Shown: one piece after another, positions 1-10,860 of the stretch
How the letters are laid out: each line of letters begins with the position of its first letter
How positions within the stretch are numbered: position 1 is the first letter of the stretch
NCBI GenBank assembly: GCA_036362985.1
Contig: JAYGXS010000007.1
Location: forward strand, 9,136,532 to 9,200,531
DNA: 64,000 nt
Source of the DNA: Ligula intestinalis
Taxonomy: Eukaryota; Platyhelminthes; Cestoda; Diphyllobothriidea; Diphyllobothriidae
Direction: 5' to 3'
Notes under the pieces: generated by a model
Told to the model about the DNA's origin: nothing
Database searches by the model: none
What the model saw: only the letters and a program-made list of their open reading frames with translations
Position numbers and translations under genes: made by a program

Positions 1-590
1 TTGATAGCACAGCTGTTGACACAGCAATTGTACCGATGCAGTGGCAAGTATTTCGTCAAATCCTTGACGCTTGCAATGTGCTTTCTTGTTTTACGCCGTT
101 TTCATAAAAGCAGACAAAGCTCATTAAGATTACCCTTGCGAGTCCTTCTCTTCTCATCTTGCTTTGACTTTCCGGGGCGTTTAAAATGATATTCAAGGAG
201 AGCCGAGACGGCTCGTCTAGTTTGAAAGTTCGGCAAGTACGAAATATGCAACAGTACTCAGAGACCGAAGGAGAGGTTAGTGTATACTATGCATCCATCA
301 AAAACAACATATTTAGAGAGGAACCAAATGTTACGACTGATGAAAAGCCTCTTTATTAATACTATGTCTCCGTTGTATCTACGTCCCTACATATCTGCAA
401 TGTAGCTAGTTTCATGTAAATTGCTCTTCAGCAGTGGTAAAGAATCCTTCACAGTAGGCTATATGGTTATTTTTATTTGATATCGCTCCACGCAAAATGA
501 ATATTCTTTACGTTTATAGATTTTGCGTATTATGGGTTTTTGGCCTTATGTGATCCTATAATGATACTTATAAGTCATCCTTACAAACAG
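1..590 (+). repeat. Diverged repeat, copy A
   Basis: This stretch aligns by eye over its whole length with 1428-2008. Shared blocks include GGCAAGTATTTCG, TTTTCATA, CTCATTAAGATTAC, the segment around ATGATAT, and a downstream part with ACAACATATTTA and ATAATGATACTTA. The two copies differ by many substitutions and small gaps, so the duplication or transposition is old. Short open frames in it (for example 1-189) are conserved no better than the rest of the repeat, so I do not call them genes. The family is unknown to me. Confidence 0.7.
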
Positions 591-1427
591 CTCACTTTAC
601 AGGTGATGGTAAGCATATTTGAATTTTAAACACGTTACCGTCATTTTCATCCTCTAAACGGTCTCAGCCCATTGCCACGGCTCCTGTATTACACGCCTAT
701 TTATCGATTATTTTCCCCTTGAAGGTCATAAAAGCAATTTTTGACAGACTTTCGGAAAGTCTTAATTGAACATTTCGGGCAGTTGCGTTACCGCGTCAAG
801 AAACATCAGCTAATAAGTCAGCGGAAAGGACCACCACGTTTACAAACGCTATAACATTGGGGAATTGATGCCGTTTTTCGGCCCAATGCCGAATAACACA
901 CCAGCTGTCATCTGTCTCCGAATTACTCTCTAACATTCATTTTAGTCGAGATGGAAAATCGATTGATAACATTTATCGACGCATGCCGCTTTCAAGAATA
1001 AAAAGTACATGCCGCGTTTGAAGATAAAGCAGAGGAAATTATTCCAGTCCGTCAGTATCTCTGTAATATTTATAGAGGACAGGCAAATGGTTCTGCTTTG
1101 GCGTACGAACCGAAACTTCACCATGATGCCACAGAAGCGGCAATCAGCGTAGCACGGAAATTGCGAAATGACGGGTGTATCGATACGATATAAGAACACC
1201 GTCGTCGACTCTCTCATTTCTTGTAGCATAACGGTATTTTAGGGCATGCTGCATAGAACGGAGACCCCAAGGAGTTAAAACAATTCCCCCTATTAGACGG
1301 GCTCCCGTACCCCGAAGGTGCATTAGGTTACCTGCTTCTGGACCACTGCAGCTAATTAATCGATATTTGGATCTGCCTGGCACGTTTGTGGGACCTCTTG
1401 CGGTCCAAAAGGCCGTGCCGTGGGAAC
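591..1427. other. No recognised feature between repeat copies
   Basis: I see no coding exon, RNA gene or named repeat here. It separates repeat copies A and B. The open frames on the minus strand at 942-1383 show no motif or splice context. Confidence 0.4.
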
Positions 1428-2008
1428 TGCATGTCTCATCTGCACAGCAGTCTTATCGACTCGGTGGCAAGTATTTCGCCAACCCCTTGACGCTTGCAAC
1501 CTATTGTCTGGCTTTACGTCGTTTTCATACTAGGAGAAGAAACTCATTAAGATTACTTCCGTGGTTACTCCTCTCCTCCTTATGCTTTGCATTTTCGGGC
1601 TGTTGGGGTAAGACCTTTACAATGATATCCAGGGGGAGTCTAGACAGCTTATCCCGTTTGGAGTTTCGGCAAGGACGCAATATGCAACATCAGTCAGGGA
1701 ACAAAGCATAGGTCAGTGTATACTACGCATCCGTCGAACAACATATTTATACAGGAACCTAATGCTAACAGTAATGAAGAGCTTGTTTTTTTTTAACACT
1801 ATGTTTTCGTTGCATCTACGTCTCTACATATCTACAATGTAGATAATTTCATGTTAATTGCTTTTCGACAGTTGTAGAGTCATTCACAGATGGCTACATG
1901 GTTATTTGATTTGCTATCGCTACAAGCAAAAAGGAATATTTTCTAAATTTATATATTTTGCTTATTATAGCCTTTTGACATTATAATGATACTTAAAAGT
2001 TATTCTCT
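1428..2008 (+). repeat. Diverged repeat, copy B
   Basis: This is the second copy of the unit seen at 1-590, offset by about 1425 bp. It is followed directly by a third, partial copy, so here the unit is in tandem with a period of about 502 bp. The order of conserved blocks is the same as in copy A. Confidence 0.7.
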
Positions 2009-2235
2009 GGTCTGGCTTTACACCGTTTTTATACTAGGAGAAAACAACTCATGAAGATTACTCCCGCGGTTTCTTCTTTTCTCCTTGGCTTTGCATTTTC
2101 GGGATGTTGTGGTGAGACCTTTACAATGCTATCCAGGAGATTCTAGACAGCTAATCCCGTTTGGAGTTTCCGCAAGGACGCAGTATACAACATCACGCGG
2201 GGAACAAAGGATAAGTCAGCATGTAACACGCAGCC
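2009..2235 (+). repeat. Diverged repeat, partial copy C
   Basis: It matches about 1507-1740 of copy B, beginning at GTCTGGCTTTAC and running through the TCCCGTTTGGAGTTTC block. The copy stops near 2235 instead of covering the full unit. Confidence 0.65.
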
Positions 2236-2624
2236 GTATTACATGCCAACGTAGCCCAAACGAGATCCAGTATGTTCGTAAGTGTAAGCATTATTTGCTG
2301 GTTTAGTAGGGTCGCACAATAGTTTGTTGGTCGTAGGAGGACCGATTTATGGGGTCGACTGCCAACTTGCCAAGCGATGACTAGTAGGACGCTGCAGTAG
2401 TTTCAAAAAGCAGAAATTTTACTGTGGTTATTAAAGATGGCACGCAGCCAGCCTCATGCTTGCTACCATCAGGGGTCCCTATGACTATGAGGTAAGTCAG
2501 CTAGGCATTACATCGCACATAGAGAAGTCGGCGTGACGAGGTCGGCGTCCTCAAAAGCCACAGATGTTTCGGGGCAACGAAACCAGTGCGCGTTCCTACC
2601 AACTCGGAAACGAATGTGAACCCT

Positions 2625-2705
2625 ACCGCACTGACTGATAACGGCTAATAAGCCGGAAATGGCCCTTCCGGTTTCCTTTGTCTTTGTCGGATCCACTCCA
2701 ACACA
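2625..2705 (+). repeat. SINE-1 body fragment
   Basis: It contains the family body signature ACGGCTAATAAGC, followed by GAAATGGCC and then TTTGTCTTTG. The same signature recurs at about 6600, 7645, 23230, 24005, 31215 and 63520. No tRNA-like head can be seen at its left, so this copy is truncated or heavily decayed. Confidence 0.6.
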
Positions 2706-3239
2706 CAGTCTCTCAACCATCACAAAATTACCCTGTAGAATCCAACTTTGTTGAGATTATCAGAATGAAAATCGGTTGATTCTATTTATCGATTTCTTTT
2801 ATTTGGTCCTTCCCACAAAGTTCCCAAATACCAGCGTCCTTGCGGAGACTTTCCCCGAGACATCCAGGCCGGTCGACTACTGCTCACGGGTTCTGATTCC
2901 TGTGTATTGCCAATTTAAGTACTCAGAGACAAGGCTTCCGCTCTGATGGGCCAGGCCTTGACACTTTATAGGCTGAAATCGTCAATGCTAACTGGAAACA
3001 GTACCACATATAAATGAAGTACAGTGCAGTAAATTCCACGCTGGTTATGCCACTCAGCACACATGCAGAGTCCTATATTGGGGCCCCTTTGGCATAAATG
3101 AACTGCGGTCTTCCATTGACCCCTGGTGGACCAACTTTTTCGGTCATCTTTCTTTCTCCTAAACCATACCGAAGTTAATATGCGAGAAAATTCGAGGTCT
3201 AGATAAAATATTCCTTACATCATCCCCGGATGAGGAAGA
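2706..3239. other. No recognised feature
   Basis: I found no exon, repeat family or RNA gene in this interval, which lies just beyond the 3' end of the PLE. Confidence 0.35.
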
Positions 3240-3271
3240 AGAGGAGACGATTTCTGAGACCAAATTATATT

Positions 3272-3314
3272 CAGGCTGATGTTTCAAAAGGTCGCTCGCT
3301 TTCATCGTCAGAGA
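3272..3314 (-). ncRNA. Hammerhead ribozyme-like motif at PLE 3' end, degenerate
   Basis: Read on the minus strand, it has CTGACGA (consensus CTGATGA with one change), a possible stem II region, TTTTGAAA, then CATCAG (consensus CGTCAG). The order is the same as in the better copy at 63857-63898. The TGA stop codon of the PLE ORF lies inside the CTGA of the ribozyme core, so coding end and ribozyme overlap. Hammerhead motifs are known in PLE terminal regions. The core changes suggest this one is inactive. Confidence 0.65.
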
Positions 3315-5644
3315 AAGGTGTCTGTATTCCTGTGTGCGTCAGGTAGATGTGAACGTCCATTCGCCCATGCGTCAGTCGATTGCGCCGATCGATTTTCTTG
3401 GCTGTTTGAATTGCTCGCGCCGTCGTGATCTATGTCAAGTCGTTTTTGTGACTCGTGAGAGTTTCCACCCTCCTTGCTCACGGCTACCGGCTGTCGGCCC
3501 TGTTTATCTCTCTCCAACCAACCTATTGCTCCGTTTTGAGCCGATGTTAGCCTTTTGCGGAGCGCTTGGTAGGCGGGATGCAGGTCCATGGCTCTGTTTA
3601 GTGTGCCAGTCGAGGACCAACTTTCTAGCAGCAGTCTGGCCGTCTTGTCGTTGACCCGGCCTATTACCCTTGCTTTTTCAAAGGCGAATTTGTGTTTCTT
3701 CTGCTTTACGTGGTCATAAACCAAAGACAGCTTATCCTCGCGGTTGATTGCGAGCTGATGCTCATGCAACCTTGTGCCAAGACGTCTGCCCGTTTCACCG
3801 ACATACCTTGCAGTGCAGTCTTGGCATGGTATGCTGTAGACCACACCTGATTGTTCTGTCAGAGGTAGCGGGTCTTTGGGCCTCATGAGTTGCTGTCTGA
3901 TGGTTGATTCCGGCCTGTGAGCCACACCAATCCCGAATGGTTTCAAGATTCTTGCAGTCGCCTCTGATACATTCTTCACATAAGGGATTGCGAGCCAGAA
4001 CTTAGGATCATTTCCTTTCGACCGCTCGTGGTGGGGTTTCTTAAGACACTTGCGTACTAAGGACTTCGGATAACCGTTGGCGTGAAATAGGACATGCAAG
4101 TACTTAATCTCCTCCTTTTTTACACTTTCGTCACTGCAGTGTGTCTGAACGCGTTGGGAAAGGGTCCTAACACAACTGCGTTTGTGACCAATGGGGTGGT
4201 TGCTTCTGAAGTGGAGAATGCGCATGGTATTGGTTGCCTTGCGGTAGACCGTTGCCGTCTTCCAGCTTCGTTATTTGTACGTTAAGGAAGGGCAATTGAT
4301 TGTTGACCTCCTCTTCCATGGTGAACTGGATGTCAGGAAAGATGGAGTTCAGCAGTGCCTTGAAAGCTTGCACTTTGCTCCGTTTGATGATAACGAACGT
4401 GTCGTCAACGTATCTGGCCCAGAACTTTGGGGGAGACAAACTGAAGACCAGCCGACCGAGCCTTTGCAAAACAGCTTCGGCAAGCCCATTGGTCTCCCCT
4501 TCTTTTGTTCGTAAACTTTGCCATTAAACGTAAAGAACGTTTTTAGGCATAATTTTAGGAGCTCAATTATGTGCTCTCGCTTGAGCTTTTGGTCAGTTTC
4601 CTCGTATTTTTCTTGGAGAAGACCATCAATAGTTTCGATAACCAGAGTGGGCGGAATAGATGCGAACAATGAGATCACGTCAAACGACACCATCACCTCG
4701 TCTGCCTCCACTTCCAGGTATTGGATGCGGGTCAAAAACTCTTTAGCAGACTTCACTGTCCACTGCGAATCCTTGGTAAGAAAGCACAGTCGCTGATACA
4801 GCCACTTTGACAACCCAAAAGTTGGGGTACCTGGTGAGGATACGATGGGACGTAAGGGCACTCCTGGTTTGTGCACCTTTGGTAGACCGTAGAAACGTGC
4901 CATTGCAGCGTCGGTGGCCTTTGCAGCCAGCGCCTCTCTTCTCGTCAGAGCTCTCGACTTCTTCAGTTTGTCGACCACTTTGTTTATGTTGTTCACGAGC
5001 TTTTTGAACTCACCGGCAGTCGATGGTGCATAGGACTCCTTGCCCATCAAGAGGTCGTTCACATTTGCTTCATACTCCACTTTATCCATGACGACTGTCG
5101 AGCGTCCTTTGTCAGCAGGTAGGGTGACGATATCCTTCATTTTTCGTATCTTCAAAAGTTCTCTTTCTTCTGCTTTAGATATCGTAACTTAGCGTTTGTG
5201 TTGAAGGAGTAAAGTCGTAACTTGTTGCCGCATGGTGTTTTTACACTCCTCGCCTGTCTCGCATTTCTGGAGCGCCAATTCGAAAGATGCAATGAAATCT
5301 TCTGGGCGAGCATCTCTCGTGCTGAATTTTGTGTCGTAGGATAGAACTGCCAATTGTTGTGCAGAGAGAGGATGGGAGGACAAGTTGTGAACCAGAACCT
5401 CATCAGAAGAGGGATGCTTCGGCGGGCTAATTTTCTCAAACTTAACCGACAACTGGTCATCACGTAACCTGTGGTGATGCTGTGCAGTGTTTAGGATCAC
5501 AGCCTCGAGGCTTCCCAGCTCGTGTGCCGTAAGGATCGACTGACACCTTGAAGAGTGTAGTTCAATCATTTGTCGGTATTTGTGAATGCGATCGTGGCAA
5601 TCTCTGATCATTACTCTGACCATTTTTCGCTTGAAATCTGCCAT
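3308..5644 (-). pseudogene. PLE reverse transcriptase / GIY-YIG endonuclease ORF, broken
   Basis: Starting at 5644, the frame runs as far as about 4470 with one in-frame TAA at 5189-5191. It covers an N-terminal helical region and then the RT fingers and palm, with LPADKG, GLPKVHK, LRPIVSSPGTPT and the palm segment VSFDVISLFASIP, and then GRPMGLP. The frame shifts at about 4470, after which the catalytic box RYVDDTF and the thumb appear. It shifts again at about 4220 into the final frame, which has the HKRSCVRT linker and a GIY-YIG module (VVYSIPC, YVGETGRRLGTRLHEH) near 3800. Family members usually have one uninterrupted ORF of some 700-900 residues. This copy has the right domain set but three lesions. 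Confidence 0.88.
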
Positions 5645-5650
5645 AGTACG

Positions 5651-6139
5651 TTGGCACAGGTCAGATTTTAGGGGCGGTCTATATTTGAGACTTTTTGGTA
5701 GGATGTTCTCATCAAGACACCGAAGTCGCTATACTAGCATAGGGTAGTTGCAATTGCTTAACGTAACCGACATTCGGCTGTCTTTGTAGTTGTCAACTCC
5801 TCATGATGAAGGTGAGAAGAACGTAAAAAGAGGGTTCGATGATCAAATGAGAGAAAAAGGTATATGTCTGGATGGCCATGCCCAAAAGAGAGGAGATGAG
5901 CTCTCAACGGTAAAAACTTTGTGCGATGGAGGTAGACGATAGCCACACATTCCGCCATCAGGTGATACAATAAAAGCATCCGTTGTTTTGTCAGAAGAAC
6001 TACACCCTGGGGTCAATCATGGCGAACCAGGGTGTCTGAGAGCACATCAGAGAGACTGTTAGCTCATCTGCATCGACAGAACGCTCAGGCAAGAGCTCCA
6101 TGCTGGCGAAAACTAACCTCAAATATACTTACCCAACGC
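5651..6139. other. No recognised feature
   Basis: This is the 5' flank of the PLE. A 73-residue minus-strand frame at 5758-5979 has no motif, start context or splice context that would support it. Confidence 0.35.
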
Positions 6140-6497
6140 AAATATTAATACCTGAGGGAGTAATTGAACTGACTGTTTTTTTTTCTGGTAGATTTGTTCT
6201 CTGATATGGGGTACCTTAGTAAGAATTGTGACCTCAGATTGCAAGGGCTCCGGCTATACCAGGTGGCGTTCAGTATTTCCTTGACAGCTTGGTTTTGCAT
6301 GGGTGGCTGTCGAGGCCCTAGGAGCAAATTGACTGAGGTCAGTGGATGGACGCTCACGGACCTGTTACATGACGCACTCTTCCCGTAATGCCTTGCGGCT
6401 CGCTCTCGAACTCCGGCAGCAACCACACAGTAGCTAATAATATCGACAATGACGTTGCCGACAAAGACAAGGGAAATCGATTTAAACCGACAAGACA

Positions 6498-6680
6498 ACG
6501 AGCTCGTGGCTCAATTTTTAGAGCGTTGGACTTCTGATCAAAAAGTCGCGGGTTCGAGCCTCGGCTGATGCACCACTTGAGGTTAAGTATGATTAGCTAA
6601 CGACGGCGAATAAGCTAACAATGACCATTCCAATCACCCCTGCCTTTGCTGGCAATGATGCTATCTGCCTAGACTACAAG
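6498..6680 (+). repeat. SINE-1 copy with tRNA-derived head
   Basis: The head at 6503-6570 has an A box (TGGCTCA..TTAGAGC), an anticodon region GGACTTCTGA and a B box (GGGTTCGAGCC), as in arginine tRNA with anticodon TCT. The cloverleaf is imperfect. The body at 6595-6665 carries GACGGCGAATAAGC, then the GACCATTCC block and TGCCTTTGCTGGCAATG. The head-plus-body layout repeated at several loci is what identifies it as a SINE and not a tRNA gene. Confidence 0.7.
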
Positions 6681-7204
6681 CCGCTGTGCGGCTGCTGGCG
6701 TGGCTCGAGAATGAACTCCAAGGCAGAGCGGGACGTGTGTGTTCCGTTGGCGATCGGTGAAGGTTATAATTAACGAGTGTCTCTTGTCTCTGTTAAACAT
6801 ATTCCTTTGATCAACGTTTGCTTACAACCAATCAACTAGGAGCAAATTATCGATAGGCATGGGAGCTGTCACGGCGGTAGGAGGTCAATCTGACCTTATT
6901 GTTTAAATGTGACCTTTTGCTATTTTTGTTGTTGATTACTGTTCATAGTTTCTTTACTCACGCTTTCAGTTATCGCGATCGAAGGAGGTGTGACAGTCAA
7001 TGAGAAAGACTCGTAGCTCGTGCTAAATCTTTCCTAGACGTCTTGGTTGTGTCTGAGCGGTTGTCGAGGCATTAGGATCAAACTGGCCGGCGTTCTTACA
7101 TGGACGCTCACAGATCTGTTGCAGGAATCATGCGTTCTGTGCTCTCCTGGAGCTCACTTTCAAACCTTGCCAGCAGCCGCATACCTACTAGTGCTATCGG
7201 CAGT

Positions 7205-7350
7205 GGGAAATTACCGACCACGACAAGGAAGACCGAAACGACAAGGTCTGACTCATAAGCTGTTATAAGCCATATCCCACCAACCAAGACTCAAACCTGC
7301 AACCTGTTAATAAGAAGTTAAACAGCCTAACCATTGACCCACGAGCTCGT
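7205..7350 (-). repeat. SINE-1 copy, diverged
   Basis: On the minus strand the head reads ACGAGCTCGTGGGTCAATGG, then TTAACTTCTTATTAA and CAGGTTTGAGTC. It is followed by a degraded body that includes a rearranged GACAAGGAAGACCG block. Confidence 0.55.
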
Positions 7351-7544
7351 TGTTTTGTCGTTTTTAATTGATCTTTCTTGTCTTAACCAGTAATATCACG
7401 ATGTCAATACTACCAGCCACTGTATAGCTGTAGGCGAGACTCGAGAGTGAGCCCGAGGTATGAAGGGAAGAGTGAGTCCTGTAAGAGATCGGTTGGCTTC
7501 CAATATCCAATGTTAGTATTTCCAACCAAAACCGACAAAACAAG

Positions 7545-7725
7545 GAGTTCATGGTCGAATAATTAGAGAGTTTAACGTCTAATCAATAGGTCACTGTTCA
7601 AGTCTCGTGGGCCGTCACCCCTGGAATTGGGTATGGCTAGGTGTTGGTGGCTAATAAGTTAGAAATGGTCATTCCGGTCTCCGTTTTCTGTGTCGGTAAT
7701 GTCCTTCTGACCAGCGTTCGTTTCC
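7545..7725 (+). repeat. SINE-1 copy
   Basis: The head contains GGAGTTCATGGTCGAATAAT, then TTAACGTCTAATCAA and GTTCAAGTCTCG. The body has GGTGGCTAATAAG, GAAATGGTCATTCCGG and TCTGTGTCGGTAATG. The layout is as in the 6498-6680 copy. Confidence 0.65.
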
Positions 7726-7960
7726 ATCCAATCAGTGAGGAGCAAATTATTGATGGACATGGAAGCCACCACGGCAGTTGATGACATCGCTTGGAGCCAA
7801 CTGCTATAGCTCTCAGCACACCGAATGACATAAATTAAGTTTAAACTGCAGATTTTCTGACCTGGGATTGAGGGATAAGGGTGGCGAAAAAGCGAAGTAT
7901 TAAATTTGCCAATGTAAGCATGGAGAAGCTTAGGCTTTAGCCCACGAGAGAACACGCCTC

Positions 7961-9735
7961 CAACAGCTATAGGGCTCAGGCTCTTAATTGTGGCATAACT
8001 AGGTGAAAAAACTTACTTGAACTCCTGCTAAGAAGTCGAAATTCTCACAGACACCCCAGTTATCCATTCTTACTTAAGACCTGCTCGCCTCACAACGGGG
8101 GGAAAGGGGAGGGGGAGGTAAAATGAAGGTGTTCGGCTCGGCTTAAGCAACTGCGTGGATGGTCTAATTAGTAATGAGCAATCCCATATGGCCTACTGCG
8201 CAGTCCACTGATTTAGGGATCAACCTGTCCGCATGGGCTGGCCACCTTAACTCACAAGGAAGCCTAGTTTGCGGGCGTTGGCTAATCAGTTCAGTCCAGC
8301 TCAGTTTAATTGAGGAAATATAGCCATAAGCTGCCACTTTACATGGGCTACAGAATTTAGGACAAGGTGGCGGCAAATCCACATAGAGCCTGCCATTGTC
8401 AACGAGTTTATGGATGAAGAAGTCTGGAGAAAAAAAGTCATTTTGCTGCAGCCTATGAATGAACAGACTTCTGGGTCTTAATAAACAGCAAACGGAGGGT
8501 TAAACGTTTGCGGATGATCCAATATCATATCACCCTCCTCCTCCTCCTCCTCCTCCTCCTCCTCCTCCTCCTCCTCCTCCTCCTCCTCAACAAATTGACC
8601 ATCCATCAGAATTGTATGCTTTGTCCGAGAACGTAATGCACCACTCAAAGAGGAAGCAGCTGAGAGTGCTGAGTGACCACTGAAGTTGAAAAGGGGAAGG
8701 GCTCCACCATCCGCCCTTGCGCTGTTTGAAGTTTTCATAGAAAGCAACGTTTCAGCCATCCCCAATGCAGAAAAATACTGGAAAAACCTAAGGTTTGGTA
8801 GGTTGGAATGCACGCTTCCTCTCGCACTTAATGTAGTTTTCGGAAGGACAAATTCCATCCAAAGATGTTAAATCGACAGATTGCAGTTTAACCCTTAAAG
8901 ATGGAAAATCACAAAGTTTCCACTGAGGACTTTGATTGGATTTGAATACCCAAAAGATTTTATAGCATTTAGACATTTACGTTGAGCATGAACTTCAGCG
9001 CGACTTTGTGGACTGGTTTATTACACAAGATAACACTTACTGAATTATTTAAGTACCACATTTAGTTGATATAATCTCTAATCGTCCCATGCAGAGACAG
9101 AGAGCCACCGTCACATCCCTACTGATATGCCTACTAGGGTTTTAGGGTAATGAGAAGCTACCAAAGAGCCCGAGAGATAGACAAAGTCGATATACTTCGA
9201 ACCCAGGCGTAAGAAGGCCAGCTAAAAACTTGAATTAATTTTCTGCAAGAAACCTTCCTTTCCAGCAAACTGTTTTGTGACAGCCAGCCACGCGCAGGCC
9301 CTAGCCCGTATGATAGGAAGAGGAGAAGCGTGACGTCAGCTGAGAGAGAGAGAGAGCACGCAGTCTTAATGTACATACTGCATTGTAAATAGGTCTAAAA
9401 GGCAGTATGGCGAGTGCTACGAGAAACATTCCGAAATTTGAAAAACACCGGTAATCACTCGCAAACTAAAATTGAGTAGGGTTGCAGTACTGTTTATCAT
9501 GCAATCCAATTCCAATTATTTTCGGTTACGCTAGGATGCCAACTCTGTGAGGAACTTTTTTTGACCTCTGCGATAAAGTTGATTCTTTAAAAAATGGCTA
9601 CTTAAATAGTATGCATTTCTATCATTGATTTTGACTGCCTTTATAAATTCAAATATATTTTATGGAAAGCATGCACGCAAGAATCCTCTCATGTACTCCT
9701 TTGATAGCAAATGAAACCTTCTTTAAATTATATTC
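7961..9735. other. No gene seen apart from the microsatellite
   Basis: Apart from the CTC tract I find no exon, RNA gene or named repeat. Confidence 0.35.
8534..8588 (+). repeat. (CTC)n trinucleotide microsatellite
   Basis: It consists of about 18 uninterrupted CTC/TCC units. On the minus strand it produces a run of glutamate codons in an otherwise featureless frame. Confidence 0.97.
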
Positions 9736-9756
9736 CTAAAGGAAGGGTTTCCTTTG

Positions 9757-10465
9757 GCTGACCTTTCTGGATGTCCTCGATTTCCGCAAAGACGGCGTTG
9801 TCCTAAAAACTGAAATGTTCAGGAAAGCGGCCAAGTCTATGCAAGTCATAAACTTCAACAGCAACCACCCGATCAGTCACAAACGCAGCTGCGTGAGAGC
9901 GCTATTCCGGTGCGTTGAGTCGCATTGCGGCGAAGTGGAAGACAAAGTTGCTGAATTACAATATCTTTGATGGGTATTGAGAGCGAATTTTTACTGGCGA
10001 AATTTTGTCAAGCAGTGCATACGCAGACGAGAAGGGAAACCACATCCAACTGGCCGAAAGTTTGGCGAGCTCTTCTGTACATGAAAAATGTATCAGAAGC
10101 AGTCAGCCGCCTGCTCACTCCGCTTGAAGTGGGAGTTCTGCACAGGACGGAAGCAACCATCAGGCGCCGGGTCATGAGACAAAACGACCCAATGCCAAGG
10201 CAGGAAACTGTTAGAATCGTTTACCGGGTCTGTTGCAGTTGTGGACAAAGCAACTATGTCGGAGAAACCAGAAGATTACGCCGGATGCGAATGGCCGAGC
10301 ATGCAGCGGCGGTGAGGAAGAAAGACACCAACTCCCAGCTTGCAGCTCACTTAACGGGACCTGGGAATATTTAAGAAGTATCAACCACATGAGCCGCGAG
10401 CTGCTCGAGCCATGGTTCTCTGGCCCACAGTCCATCAACAAGCGCGACGATTTAGCGTTCCCGTA
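9757..10465 (+). pseudogene. PLE RT thumb and GIY-YIG endonuclease, broken
   Basis: The first frame (about 9757-9970) reads LTFLDVLDFRKDG, then NFNSNHPISHKRSCVRAL, the standard end of the PLE RT. After a frame change the 9967-10372 frame gives the linker (MKNVSEAVSRLLTP, IRRRVMRQNDPMP) and the nuclease (VRIVYRVCCSCG, YVGETRRLRRMRMAEH). A second frame change near 10350 leads to LLEPWFSGPQSINK in the C-terminus. Two frame changes and the lost N-terminal two thirds make it a pseudogene. Confidence 0.8.
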
Positions 10466-10781
10466 ATGCGTACTGAGGCATTGCCTGAGCAAGAAAATCA
10501 GTTATGTGGGAAGGGCCGGGCCCAGCAACAACTCTGACGACAGGAAGCATAATTTTTACGTAATTAGCAAGCCTGCATCCGATATGGACGATGAAAGCAC
10601 CGCAATTAGTGAGTCTAAAGCGAAGTATCAAGCCATCAGCGCACCAATTAAGACCCAAAACAGTGGTTACAGCAGCTGAAAATTGTAGTACGCATGCGGA
10701 TGACCGCCAAAAACTAGAAATACAATGCAATCTGTGCAGGTATCACCACAAGCTGCGCATGTATCACACTATCCCACGGTT

Positions 10782-10860
10782 ACCTATGATTAAGGATTGT
10801 CGACCGAACTCGAAACGTCAGGAAAATAAAATGCTTGTTTAAGTGACCGCATCTTCTTCC
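10782..10860 (+). ncRNA. Hammerhead-like relic with conserved 3' flank
   Basis: ACTCGAAACGTCAGG followed by AAATAAAATGCTTG matches the GAAACGTCAGG-AATAAA layout of the other hammerhead loci. The CTGATGA half is decayed (TATGATTA). It sits right behind the PLE fragment, as expected for a PLE terminal motif. Confidence 0.5.

Larger units (their letters stand above)
3240..5650 (-). mobile_element. Penelope-like element (PLE), degenerate
   Basis: The element reads on the minus strand. It carries a PLE-type reverse transcriptase, then a linker and a C-terminal GIY-YIG endonuclease, and finally a hammerhead-like motif beyond the ORF. This order is characteristic of Penelope-like retroelements. An in-frame stop and two frame changes show that the copy is dead. 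I cannot define the terminal pseudo-LTRs. The 3' boundary near 3240 is set by the segment downstream of the hammerhead motif, which resembles the flanks of the other hammerhead loci in the window. The 5' boundary near 5650 is only the ORF start, so the true element may extend further. Confidence 0.85.
6140..7960. repeat. Mosaic of SINE-related repeats
   Basis: Several segments recur within this block. GTCGAGGC..TAGGA..AAA at about 6310 matches 7060, and ATGGACGCTCAC at about 6345 matches 7100. AGGAGCAAATTAT.GAT at about 6840 matches 7738. TCGAGA-like segments joined to CAGCAGCC occur in both orientations. Together with the three SINE-1 copies listed separately, this shows nested or tandem insertion of related elements. 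I find no gene in the block. Confidence 0.55.
9740..10860 (+). mobile_element. PLE fragment, 5'-truncated
   Basis: It holds the RT thumb, linker and GIY-YIG part of a Penelope-like element, then a hammerhead-like motif with AATAAA at the 3' end. The RT palm with the YVDD box is missing at its 5' side, so only the last third or so of an element is present. It belongs to a different PLE subfamily from the 3.3-5.6 kb copy, judging by the many residue differences in the shared segments. Confidence 0.8.

Noticed and set aside
3334..5007. Several plus-strand open frames of 60-110 codons
   Set aside because: They lie antisense to the PLE reverse transcriptase and nuclease and are shadows of that coding sequence.
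5758..5979. 73-codon minus-strand frame upstream of the PLE
   Set aside because: No motif is seen, there is no continuity with the PLE frame, and composition gives no support.
6503..6570. tRNA-Arg(TCT) gene
   Set aside because: The A and B boxes are present, but the cloverleaf has mismatches, and the same head is joined to a conserved repeat body at several places.
8478..8858. 126-codon minus-strand frame with a poly-glutamate run
   Set aside because: The Glu run is only the (CTC)n microsatellite read on the other strand. The flanks have no motif or splice support.
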